From assembly GCA_910579155.1 (NCBI GenBank), contig CAJTTS010000075.1, positions 1 to 16,430 of the forward strand: DNA of 16,430 nucleotides, given 5' to 3'. Below are positions 1 through 5,544 of the stretch, in pieces. The notes below the pieces were generated by a model. That model saw nothing but the letters and a program-made list of their open reading frames with translations. It ran no database searches and was not told where the DNA came from. This DNA comes from an uncultured Oscillospiraceae bacterium (GTDB lineage: Bacteria; Bacillota_A; Clostridia; Oscillospirales; Oscillospiraceae). The first letter of the stretch is position 1. Every line of letters begins with the position of its first letter. The translations under genes were made by a program, and so were the position numbers.

Positions 1-7
1 CCAGTAG

Positions 8-820
8 TCACTTGGAAACTCTTTGATAGCGGCCCTGATACAGCTTTTTTATCAGACCATCCTTGCAGAATGTCTTGATATTCCTATCAGAAAAGCCCTG
101 CGCGTGGAGTTCGGCAGTTGTCCACCTGTCCCCGGTCAAATCCGCAAAGCGTTTCGCGGTTCGGCGGGCGGCTTTCTCTGCGTTGTGGGCGGCGTTGTAG
201 GCCCCCATATTATCGTGAATCGTGATATTCTCCTTTAGGGCTGTGTCGCGCTCAAAGTCGATTGTAAAGCGATAGTTGTCGCTCCCCATGTCCCCGGCAA
301 AGGGGAACGGCGCGGCTCCATCCCTCAGATATTGATAGGCCCATTTGACGATTGCCCGCCGCACATCGCCGGGAACAGTCAGATAAAGGCCGTTCTGATA
401 GTAGAGCAGACGCATGACGGTTTGAATGACTTCCAGCGCGGCGGCGGTTCCGGCCTCTCTCCGGCGCGTCAGATATTGCAGGATTGGGACGGCCCACAAT
501 TCCCACGTCATGGGGCACCCCGTGTAAACGGCCCTTGCGGCGTCCAGTACGGCCTTGTAGCACCATAGGCCCTTGACATTCCCCGGCACACCGATGTTTT
601 GACCAAACGTCACCATTTTTTCGTGGCCTTGGGGCCAGTGCATACGGGCAAGCCATAGCTGCGCGGCCCCTGTGTCAGATTGGGCGGCGAACGCCTCCAA
701 ATCAGCCTTGTCCTGTTCGTCTACATGGACGAGCGGGAAACTTTGGGCCAGAATGTGATATTGCAGTTTGGCCCGCTGGCTCCCGCCCAGCCTGTAAATA
801 TCGTCCGTGGCAAAGGCCAC
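8..820 (-). CDS. C-terminal part of an amber-interrupted element gene (unknown function)
   Basis: I do not recognise this family. The 270-codon frame opens at a GTG (820) that has no Shine-Dalgarno sequence in front of it. The same frame continues upstream for eight codons to a TAG at 845-847 and then into the 845-1120 ORF, so this is most likely the larger part of one gene of about 370 codons. The body is soluble and rich in Trp, Tyr and charged residues, with no membrane segment. The last 35 or so residues (TTAELHAQGFSDRNIKTF, then a short arm GLIKKLYQGRYQR) look like a small winged helix of the type found in AbiEi-like antitoxins, which suggests DNA binding. That assignment rests on pattern only. 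The gene lies directly downstream of the primase gene, so a replication-accessory role is possible. It ends in TGA eight bases from the window edge. Confidence 0.6.
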   Translation of the reverse strand: MAFATDDIYRLGGSQRAKLQYHILAQSFPLVHVDEQDKADLEAFAAQSDTGAAQLWLARMHWPQGHEKMVTFGQNIGVPGNVKGLWCYKAVLDAARAVYTGCPMTWELWAVPILQYLTRRREAGTAAALEVIQTVMRLLYYQNGLYLTVPGDVRRAIVKWAYQYLRDGAAPFPFAGDMGSDNYRFTIDFERDTALKENITIHDNMGAYNAAHNAEKAARRTAKRFADLTGDRWTTAELHAQGFSDRNIKTFCKDGLIKKLYQGRYQRVSK

Positions 821-844
821 CTTGTAGGGATATTTGCGGTAATC

Positions 845-1120
845 CTACCGAAACGCCATTTGATAAAAGTCCTCCCTCTTGTATTGCTTGCCGCCGTACA
901 GAATGAAGTTATTTTTCCGCCCCGGCCTCTCGCTGGCCTCACTGTCCCCAAAGACGTTTGCCGTGACAACGGTTTTCGTTGTGGGAACGATCAGCCATGT
1001 AATCGGCTCCCCGCGAAAAAATGATTGTTCGGTGGTGGTAGGTTCGGCGGCTCCCCGCCCCGCTCTTTCGAGCGGGAGCGGGAGACCAGCCGCAAAATCC
1101 TTTTTCTCATTTTCAATCAC
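845..1120 (-). CDS. N-terminal part of the same amber-interrupted element gene
   Basis: This 91-residue ORF starts at GTG 1120, nine bases after a good GGAGGT ribosome binding site, and begins 38 bases after the primase stop, so the two are probably one operon. It ends at TAG 845-847. Codons after that TAG stay open for another 278 positions in the same frame. The simplest reading is a single nonsense change, for example CAG to TAG, that split a gene of about 370 codons. The fragment is charged, with a beta-rich stretch around residues 38-75, and has no motif I can name. TAG also ends the neighbouring repressor gene at 2650-2652, which argues against TAG being a sense codon in this element. 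A sequencing error or suppressor readthrough cannot be excluded. Confidence 0.55.
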   Translation of the reverse strand: MIENEKKDFAAGLPLPLERAGRGAAEPTTTEQSFFRGEPITWLIVPTTKTVVTANVFGDSEASERPGRKNNFILYGGKQYKREDFYQMAFR

Positions 1121-1158
1121 ATTGTCACCACCTCCATTTTTGAAGTGCAGATTTCAGA

Positions 1159-2184
1159 TTAAAATGCGCTTGGGAGATTTTCGTGGAGTATCGCGTCCCA
1201 GCGGCGATTATTGAGATGGGTGTCTGGCCCGCGCTCCATGATGTTCTCCCATGTCACAGAACAGCCCTGCGGGTTGAAACTCTGTCCCGGTTCGCTCCAC
1301 AAGCGGAACACGCCGCCGCCCAAATCGTCACCAAAGACGTGCCAGATGTTAAGGCCGATACTGAACCACTCCCCGCGTGTGCAGTCAGAGGAAATTGTTT
1401 TGAGGTCGTCAAAAATTTCCCGCTGTGCGTCATTCATGCGCGGCAATAATTCCAGTTCGTCCTTTTCGTCCAGCACAACGGCCCCGCTGTCTGCGGCTCT
1501 GCGGCGCGTCCCATGCTGTCCGGCCTCCATCGGACGCTTGAAGGTGAAGTTATCCTGCAACAGTTCAAAAAGGCCCTGTGTTCTGTCGGTCAGGCCAGCA
1601 GTATTGTCCCATTCCTCCCACTCATAGATGAAGTGTCGCGCGTCACAGAACAGGTCAACCTTGTTTGCGCCGTCCAGCGTCACGGCCCCCGTGTGGCAGA
1701 TGTAGCTTGAAGCGTTGCCGCTTGCCAACAGATTGATACTGTCGAAAAGCGGTGTGGCAACGTCCTTGTCAATGCCATAGTACATATGCCAGCCTCCGCC
1801 CTGCGAACGTGTCACCTTGTCCGCAAGGCTTTTCGCACTCTGGAAAAAGCCGCTGTTTTCATCGAAACGGTCAAAGTCAATCACAAAAATGTGAAGATTG
1901 CCGCACATAGCGTTGTCAAGGTACAGGCTGACGCGCAGACTTCCGTTGTCCCCGTTTGCCCTCTTGCCGTTCAGATAGGTGTTGAGCGTCCGGCAAGCCT
2001 GTTTGTAGGACAATTCATAGGAGCGGCTCAAACTCCCTTCCTTGCCGCCCCACAGCTTCATAGGGCAACCGTCCCTGTCGATGAACACAGGCACTTTGAC
2101 GGGTGCGCCGTTCTCGTTTTTGGACTTGGCCCCCAGCGTGAAGCAGTTGTTGTATTGGGTGTTGCTTGCGATTAAGTTTGTCAT
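1159..2184 (-). CDS. Primase-polymerase (AEP superfamily) with PriCT-2 domain
   Basis: This 341-residue protein looks like a mobile-element replication primase. FVIDFD at residues 100-105 gives the two metal-binding aspartates (D103, D105) of archaeo-eukaryotic primases. GGGWHMYY around H133 fits the second catalytic motif, and VDLF with D177 fits the third. Residues 255-320 (EWFSIGLNIWHVFGD, then LWSEPGQSFNP) resemble the PriCT-2 domain that often follows the primase core. The helicase domain fused to many such replicases is absent, so this is a short form, and any helicase must be encoded elsewhere. The ATG at 2184 has AAGGAG eight bases upstream. A promoter and a hairpin leader precede it, and the broken gene at 1120-8 follows. 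Primer synthesis for element or plasmid-like replication is inferred from the family. Confidence 0.8.
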   Translation of the reverse strand: MTNLIASNTQYNNCFTLGAKSKNENGAPVKVPVFIDRDGCPMKLWGGKEGSLSRSYELSYKQACRTLNTYLNGKRANGDNGSLRVSLYLDNAMCGNLHIFVIDFDRFDENSGFFQSAKSLADKVTRSQGGGWHMYYGIDKDVATPLFDSINLLASGNASSYICHTGAVTLDGANKVDLFCDARHFIYEWEEWDNTAGLTDRTQGLFELLQDNFTFKRPMEAGQHGTRRRAADSGAVVLDEKDELELLPRMNDAQREIFDDLKTISSDCTRGEWFSIGLNIWHVFGDDLGGGVFRLWSEPGQSFNPQGCSVTWENIMERGPDTHLNNRRWDAILHENLPSAF

Positions 2185-2222
2185 ATTGACAACTCCTTTT
2201 TATAATTATTGGAAGTGTTTCA

Positions 2223-2238
2223 AGAGGGGTGTGCCTCT
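2223..2238 (-). promoter_or_regulatory. Conserved leader hairpin upstream of the primase gene
   Basis: On the minus strand the leader contains AGAGGCACACCCCTCT, a 5-bp stem with a 6-base loop, followed by TTGAAA. A matching element (AGAGGCACAGACCTCT, then TTGAAA) occurs at 4910-4895 in front of the other minus-strand gene. In both places it lies about 16-18 bases after the -10 box. This shared position suggests a common regulatory site, in DNA or in mRNA. Confidence 0.5.
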
Positions 2239-2256
2239 CTCTCACTTTCTGTATAT

Positions 2257-2285
2257 ATTATACCATAAAAATTTTTTTGAAGCAA
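2257..2285 (-). promoter_or_regulatory. Promoter of the primase gene
   Basis: On the minus strand TTGCTT (2285-2280) is followed after exactly 17 bases by TATAAT (2262-2257). Transcription would start near 2250 and give a leader of about 65 bases before the ATG at 2184. Confidence 0.7.
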
Positions 2286-2432
2286 AGGAACGCAATAACG
2301 AGAAAATTCATTGATAATCTGAATAATTTGAACGAATTTCGCGGCAGACACCAAACTGTGAAAATACACAGTCAAGAAAAATCGCTCACCTGTATTTTTC
2401 GGTGAATCGAGCGGGTACACCTAAACGACAAG

Positions 2433-2462
2433 CCCCCCGACAGCCACAAGGCCACCGGGGGG
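2433..2462. other. GC-rich inverted repeat in the intergenic stretch
   Basis: CCCCCCG (2433-2439) and CGGGGGG (2456-2462) form a perfect 7-bp stem around a 16-base loop that can itself pair (CC/GG). No T-tract follows directly on either strand, so it is not a clear intrinsic terminator. Confidence 0.45.
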
Positions 2463-2536
2463 AGTGTTGCAGGATTTTTCATTTCTGATTTGCGATACTG
2501 GCTTTTTTCGGGGATTTTCCCGACCGCTGATAAATC

Positions 2537-2569
2537 ACGGCGGACGCGGCCGAAAACGGCGGACGCGGC
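2537..2569. repeat. Two direct copies of a 14-base motif, period 19
   Basis: ACGGCGGACGCGGC occurs at 2537-2550 and again at 2556-2569, separated by CGAAA. Short direct repeats near a primase gene can be iterons, but two copies are a minimal set and the sequence is simple and GC-rich. Confidence 0.4.
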
Positions 2570-2615
2570 GGAGGTTATACAGTCGAGCGGGCGGCGGTAG
2601 TATTTTCCTCATAGT

Positions 2616-2651
2616 AAAAAGCAAGCGCGGCTTTCAGTAACCGCGCTTGCT
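2616..2651 (-). terminator. Intrinsic terminator of the XRE repressor gene
   Basis: A perfect 11-bp stem (2620-2630 with 2641-2651, core GCAAGCGCGG) has a 10-base loop and is followed on the minus strand by TTTTT. The repressor stop codon TAG (2652-2650) sits at the base of the stem. The plus strand also has a T-run after the stem, so it may work in both directions. Confidence 0.75.
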
Positions 2652-3009
2652 ATTTTTGTTCAAAATATCTTGAAAAGTCATGTATCACGTTAGATATTAG
2701 TGATAACTCTTTTACTTCATACTCGTTTAACGCTTTCATAATCCGCGCAATTTCTAAATCGCGTTCCGTGGCGGGAGAATTGCCGCTAATGCTTTTCTTT
2801 TCGGCGGAGGCCCCCAGCAGATAATCAATAGATACGTTAAGGGTAACACCTAAATTGAAAAGTGTATTCAATGCGGGGGCCTTGCGTCCTGCCTCAATCT
2901 CCCAAAGGTAGTTTCTGGATATTCCTATCTGTTCCGATAGCGTTTCCAGTGTCAAATTGAGCCGTTTTCGCTCTGCCTTGATTTTGCTACCCATTAACGA
3001 TAAATCCAT
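2650..3009 (-). CDS. XRE-family HTH transcriptional repressor
   Basis: This 119-residue protein has an N-terminal Cro/C1-type helix-turn-helix at about residues 7-65 (KIKAERKRLNLTLETLSEQI, then SRNYLWEIEAGRKAP and SIDYLLG), the typical fold of element immunity repressors. The C-terminal 50 residues (ATERDLEIARIMKALNEYEV) are helical and probably serve dimerisation. I chose the ATG at 3009, because GAGAGG lies seven bases upstream; a TTG five codons earlier has no such site. The gene is divergent from the PH/SHOCT-lipoprotein operon, and three near-identical 12-base motifs lie between them. It probably represses that operon and itself. The stop is TAG, inside a strong terminator. Confidence 0.85.
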   Translation of the reverse strand: MDLSLMGSKIKAERKRLNLTLETLSEQIGISRNYLWEIEAGRKAPALNTLFNLGVTLNVSIDYLLGASAEKKSISGNSPATERDLEIARIMKALNEYEVKELSLISNVIHDFSRYFEQK

Positions 3010-3053
3010 CGCATTACCTCTCAACTGTCTTATTGATAGATTTTACAACATAC

Positions 3054-3119
3054 AGCCAGAAATTAAACCAGCTAATCGCCAGAAAACAGAAAAAATATAT
3101 TGCAATTAGCCAGAATACA
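3054..3119. promoter_or_regulatory. Three operator-like repeats between XRE gene and cargo operon
   Basis: AGCCAGAAATTA (3054-3065), CGCCAGAAAACA (3077-3088) and AGCCAGAATACA (3108-3119) share GCCAGAA and an A-rich tail in the same orientation. The third lies inside the spacer of the plus-strand promoter, and the first is close to the repressor start. Binding by the divergent XRE protein is the natural inference. Confidence 0.55.
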
Positions 3120-3128
3120 GGGTATAAT
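3100..3128 (+). promoter_or_regulatory. Promoter of the PH/SHOCT-lipoprotein operon
   Basis: TTGCAA (3100-3105), a 17-base spacer and a perfect TATAAT (3123-3128) lie about 100 bases before the first gene. An operator-like repeat lies within the spacer, so repressor binding would block RNA polymerase. Confidence 0.75.
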
Positions 3129-3232
3129 ATCCTTACTATGCAGTTGGAGGTAAGTCCACAGCAGAGACACAGAAGTAGAAACACATCAATTCAACTAACC
3201 CGCTAACGAGGGAGAAAGAAAGGAAAATTATT

Positions 3233-3829
3233 ATGAATGAAAAAGTAATCATCAAAAGCAAGTTAAAGAATATCCTGCCACCCGTTATTACCATTGGGGC
3301 TATCGGTCCGGTTATACTTCTGCTGGGCGCGTGCTTTTCACTATTTGTAATTGGAAGTGGTTCTTTTGGAGACAGATTGAGTTATACATTCGGCGGAGGC
3401 GATGGAGCGATGATGGTTTATCCGCCAATCGCCATATTAACAATCATTATTGGAATCTTCCTTTATCATCGTTGGTCGAAAATGGAAATGACAGTCACCG
3501 ACAAAAGAGTTTATGGATATGATATGAGCGGAAAGCGCGTTGATTTGCCATTGGATTCTATTTCTGCTGTATCAGGTTACAAGAAAGATTCTGTTGCTGT
3601 GACAACGGCATCCGGGGCTATCAAATTTGGTTATTTAGCTAATGCTGATGAAATCCTCAATGCTGTAAGCAAGTTACTGATAAGCCGTCAAGAAAATCAC
3701 GGCACAGCACATCAGGAAATTCCACAAAGTTCCGCTGATGAACTGAAGAAGTATAAAGACTTGTTAGACAGTGGCGTTATCACGCAGAAAGAGTTTGACA
3801 CTAAGAAAAAACAGTTGTTGGACCTGTGA
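3233..3829 (+). CDS. Membrane protein with PH-like and SHOCT domains
   Basis: This 198-residue protein has two hydrophobic segments (about 15-42 and 60-79). A cytoplasmic beta-rich segment follows (85-150; MTVTDKRVYGYD, then LPLDSISAV) with the look of a bacterial PH domain. The C-terminal helical hairpin at 168-198 (LKKYKDLLDSGVITQKEF, then KKKQLLDL) is a clear SHOCT domain. SHOCT domains often end membrane-anchored proteins of phages and mobile elements, but their biochemical role is not settled. The ATG at 3233 follows AAAGGA. The gene is first in an XRE-controlled operon with a lipoprotein gene. A role in envelope modification, stress or exclusion of other elements is possible but unproven. 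Confidence 0.75.
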   Translation: MNEKVIIKSKLKNILPPVITIGAIGPVILLLGACFSLFVIGSGSFGDRLSYTFGGGDGAMMVYPPIAILTIIIGIFLYHRWSKMEMTVTDKRVYGYDMSGKRVDLPLDSISAVSGYKKDSVAVTTASGAIKFGYLANADEILNAVSKLLISRQENHGTAHQEIPQSSADELKKYKDLLDSGVITQKEFDTKKKQLLDL

Positions 3830-3842
3830 TTTCTAAAACACA

Positions 3843-3872
3843 GAGGGACGGTACATCAACGTTCCGCCCCTC
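3843..3872. repeat. Imperfect GC-rich hairpin, copy 1 of a pair
   Basis: GAGGGACGGTAC and GTTCCGCCCCTC face each other around the loop ATCAAC, pairing 10 of 12 positions. It is clearly related to the perfect hairpin at 4350-4381, with the same ATC loop start and arm order. It lies between the two cargo genes, and no T-tract follows, so it could be a repeat unit or a processing or stability hairpin rather than a terminator. Confidence 0.6.
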
Positions 3873-3908
3873 CGTAGCCAGCTAAGACAAATTGAAAGGA
3901 TGATAACC

Positions 3909-4274
3909 ATGAAAAAAACGGTACTAATTATTATGGCAATTATTGTCATGCTCTCTTTAAGCGCTTGTCAAAAAGAACTGACATTCAATGACATAAGCTA
4001 CCTAAAAACTTCGGATAATGAATACACAATTAACTCAATTGATGGTACAACATTTATTCTTCACGGTGGCAGAAAAAGCCAGAATGTTCCTGGCGCTGGA
4101 GAAGTGTTCTATTCTTCGGAAAAAACTACATATAGCTACACGTTGGAAGGTAATGATGTTATAGTCGTCGATGATAAGCAGTATACTTATGAAATTGATT
4201 CAGAAAATGAATCAATAACATTTTCTCCTTCATTTTTAGGGATTGCAAAAAAATTTGATTGCAAATTGGAATAA
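3909..4274 (+). CDS. Small secreted lipoprotein
   Basis: This 121-residue protein has a classic lipoprotein signal: two lysines, a hydrophobic stretch, then lipobox LSAC with the lipidated Cys at residue 20. The mature part is short, acidic and predicted to be beta-rich (TFNDISYL, GTTFILHGG, YTYEIDSENESITFSP), which resembles small single-domain lipoproteins, but I recognise no family. I chose the ATG at 3909, eight bases after AAAGGA, over an ATG at 3900 that abuts the binding site. It probably shares the promoter at 3100 with the PH/SHOCT gene. The mature domain should sit on the outer face of the membrane. Confidence 0.75.
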   Translation: MKKTVLIIMAIIVMLSLSACQKELTFNDISYLKTSDNEYTINSIDGTTFILHGGRKSQNVPGAGEVFYSSEKTTYSYTLEGNDVIVVDDKQYTYEIDSENESITFSPSFLGIAKKFDCKLE

Positions 4275-4349
4275 AGGTTGATTTGGCTTCAATTACTCAA
4301 GATTTGCAAAACAAGGGACTGCTATAATTTAATAAGGCATTTAAGTTAA

Positions 4350-4381
4350 GAGGGGCGGCACATCGGCGTGCCGCCCCCCTC
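4350..4381. repeat. Perfect GC-rich hairpin, copy 2 of a pair
   Basis: GGGGCGGCAC (4352-4361) and GTGCCGCCCC (4368-4377) pair over 10 bp around ATCGGC, inside outer GAG/CTC arms. It lies between the convergent lipoprotein gene and the minus-strand gene at 4433. No strong T-tract follows on either strand. It is the better-paired relative of the hairpin at 3843-3872. Confidence 0.65.
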
Positions 4382-4432
4382 AATTATAAAATTGATGTGC
4401 ATTTTTCAAAGACGTTTGCCCCTTGCGGTCAG

Positions 4433-4855
4433 TCAACTGGCAAGATCAATCACGCGATTGTCCGGGGTTTCGCTTTCGGCGGTCTTGTCCTTATCCTCAA
4501 AGAACTTTTTGTAATCGTCATAGTTGGGGAACTTTTCAAGGAACCACGCCAGAACAGCGCGATAGGGGTTTTCCTGTGCCTTGGCGGAATCCTTTTCTCT
4601 TTCAAATTCCTCCAAAAGCTGGGGAGCGTTCACAGAGATATACCGCCCCATATTAACATAGGTCAGGTTGCGGTAGGTGCGCTTGTTGGTGTTCCGCTTG
4701 ATGGTCTTAGTCTCCATCTTAGCGCCGGGGAAGTCCTCGCGGTAGGCTTTCCACATTTTGTATTCGTCAGTGCCAAAAATGCGGGCCTGTCTCTGGAAAG
4801 CCTTGGTGACACGGGCGGTAGTCTCGTCAATGGTAATGATAGCGTTTCTTTTCAT
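4433..4855 (-). CDS. Small charged protein of unknown function (mobile element)
   Basis: I do not recognise this 140-residue protein. It is hydrophilic and helical, with many Lys, Arg and Glu residues. The N-terminal half is basic (residues 1-70; TKTIKRNTNKRTYRNL) and the C-terminal part is acidic (FPNYDDYKKFFEDKDK). It has no cysteine, signal peptide or membrane segment. Such a charge pattern fits a nucleic-acid-associated or partner protein, but that is only a guess. The ATG at 4855 has AAAGGAG nine bases upstream. It stands alone on the minus strand with its own leader. That leader matches the primase leader in hairpin and -10 arrangement, so the two genes are probably controlled together. 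A terminator-like hairpin upstream (4986-5017) isolates it. Confidence 0.7.
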   Translation of the reverse strand: MKRNAIITIDETTARVTKAFQRQARIFGTDEYKMWKAYREDFPGAKMETKTIKRNTNKRTYRNLTYVNMGRYISVNAPQLLEEFEREKDSAKAQENPYRAVLAWFLEKFPNYDDYKKFFEDKDKTAESETPDNRVIDLAS

Positions 4856-4894
4856 GGTAAAAATCTCCTTTTCATTTTTGATTTAATTTTTTCA

Positions 4895-4932
4895 AGAGGT
4901 CTGTGCCTCTCGCTCTTACTGGATTTAGTATA
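4895..4932 (-). promoter_or_regulatory. Promoter -10 and conserved leader hairpin of the 4433-4855 gene
   Basis: On the minus strand a -10-like TATACT (4932-4927) is followed by a leader with AGAGGCACAGACCTCT (4910-4895) and TTGAAA, closely matching 2262-2219. No good -35 box is found 17 bases upstream, so activation by another factor is possible. Confidence 0.5.
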
Positions 4933-4985
4933 ACATGGGGCAAAGAAAAACCTGTACTTTAACAAGGACATGTGCTATAATAGAG

Positions 4986-5017
4986 AAAAGAAAAAAGCAG
5001 ACCAATAAAAAGTCTGC
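4986..5017 (-). terminator. Terminator-like hairpin upstream of the 4433-4855 gene
   Basis: On the minus strand GCAGAC (5017-5012) pairs with GTCTGC (5002-4997) around a 9-base loop and is followed by TTTTTTCTTTT. The stem is short but the T-tract is strong. No coding gene ends just upstream on this strand, so it may stop a small RNA or readthrough from the chromosome. Confidence 0.5.
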
Positions 5018-5292
5018 AAAATCCAGAGAGAAACGGCAATTTTAGCGGCGCGGCTTGAATATTTTTGGTTCGGCGGCTCTAAAACTTGTAAAAAGTTGTT
5101 ACGTCTTGCCTCAAACTTCTTTTTTTCGCCGCATAGTTGAATAAACTTTTTGAAAAGTCGTCTGTTTTCTCTAATTTCTTTGTAATTAAGCGAAAAACCG
5201 CTTAATATGAGTGCAATTTATTCGAGTTGCACATGTGAAAGCTGAAAAAGTGAATATCGGGCGGGAGTTGCACACTGACTTGCACATCGGCA
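5018..5292. other. Noncoding right end of the element
   Basis: No convincing gene is seen. Features are a perfect 8-bp hairpin at 5185-5206 (ATTAAGCG, loop AAAAAC, CGCTTAAT) and three TTGCACA copies. AT-rich element-like sequence gives way to GC-rich chromosome at about 5290, just before the perR operon terminator, so the element boundary is probably here. Confidence 0.45.
5224..5286. repeat. Three TTGCACA direct repeats at the presumed element end
   Basis: GAGTTGCACA occurs at 5224-5233 and 5265-5274, and a third TTGCACA at 5280-5286, all in the same orientation. Short direct repeats at the end of an integrated element often bind a tyrosine recombinase or excisionase (arm-type sites). No integrase is visible to confirm this. 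Confidence 0.4.
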
Positions 5293-5326
5293 CAAAAAAG
5301 AGGGGAACGAGTTTCCCCGTTCCCCT
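5293..5326 (-). terminator. Intrinsic terminator of the perR-rubrerythrin operon
   Basis: On the minus strand AGGGGAACG and CGTTCCCCT form a perfect 9-bp stem (5326-5318 with 5309-5301), followed by CTTTTTT. It lies 24 bases after the stop of the [2Fe-2S] gene. Confidence 0.8.
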
Positions 5327-5350
5327 TGAAAATCTTTGATTTTCTTACAC

Positions 5351-5527
5351 TTACTTTGTGAACTCCTTGACCAGCTCGGCCACCTTGTCCACGCAGCCGC
5401 CGCAGTGAGTACCCGCGCCGGTGGCTTCCTGGACGGCCTCCAGGGTGGTATTTCCGGCCTCCACAGCAGCTTTGATGTCGCCCACGGTGACGCTGCCGCA
5501 GAAGCATACGGTTTCGTTCAGATCCAT
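5351..5527 (-). CDS. BFD-like [2Fe-2S]-binding protein
   Basis: This gene encodes only 58 residues. Translation from ATG 5527 gives cysteines at 8, 10, 42 and 45 in the pattern C-x-C (VCFCGSVTVGDI) and C-x2-C (GTHCGGCV), the signature of the bacterioferritin-associated ferredoxin (BFD-like) fold that holds a [2Fe-2S] cluster. The middle (IKAAVEAGNTTLEAVQEATG) is the usual helix-turn-helix scaffold. AGGAGG lies eight bases before the ATG, and the stop is TAA. It starts 17 bases after the rubrerythrin stop, so it is third in the perR operon and precedes the terminator. It may pass electrons to or from rubrerythrin, or handle iron. That role is inferred from position. Confidence 0.85.
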   Translation of the reverse strand: MDLNETVCFCGSVTVGDIKAAVEAGNTTLEAVQEATGAGTHCGGCVDKVAELVKEFTK

Positions 5528-5544
5528 CAGACGGTCCTCCTGAA

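Larger units (their letters stand above)
2286..2615. other. Noncoding stretch between primase promoter and repressor terminator
   Basis: No gene is visible here. It holds several structures: a small stem ACTGTG/CACAGT around 2355-2372, a strong GC hairpin at 2433-2462 (arms CCCCCCG and CGGGGGG), and a 14-base motif repeated at a 19-base period (2537-2569). It could hold an origin used by the neighbouring primase, but nothing here proves that. Confidence 0.35.

Noticed and set aside
23..1214. Several plus-strand open frames opposite the broken gene and primase region
   Set aside because: They lie antisense to better-supported genes, lack ribosome binding sites and have compositions expected from shadow reading.
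2537..2569. CRISPR-like repeat array
   Set aside because: Only two short copies with a 5-base gap and no spacers of usual length; no cas genes are present.
3138..3206. A 22-codon frame starting MQLEVSPQQR in the leader of the PH/SHOCT gene
   Set aside because: No ribosome binding site precedes its ATG and there is no stalling motif or linked hairpin; it is likely chance.
4397..4933. Long plus-strand frame with hydrophobic translation
   Set aside because: It is antisense to the 4433-4855 gene, which has a good ribosome binding site and leader; the hydrophobic pattern is a shadow effect.
5202..5507. Minus-strand frame overlapping the [2Fe-2S] gene
   Set aside because: It runs through the terminator and in another frame over a gene with clear cysteine motifs.
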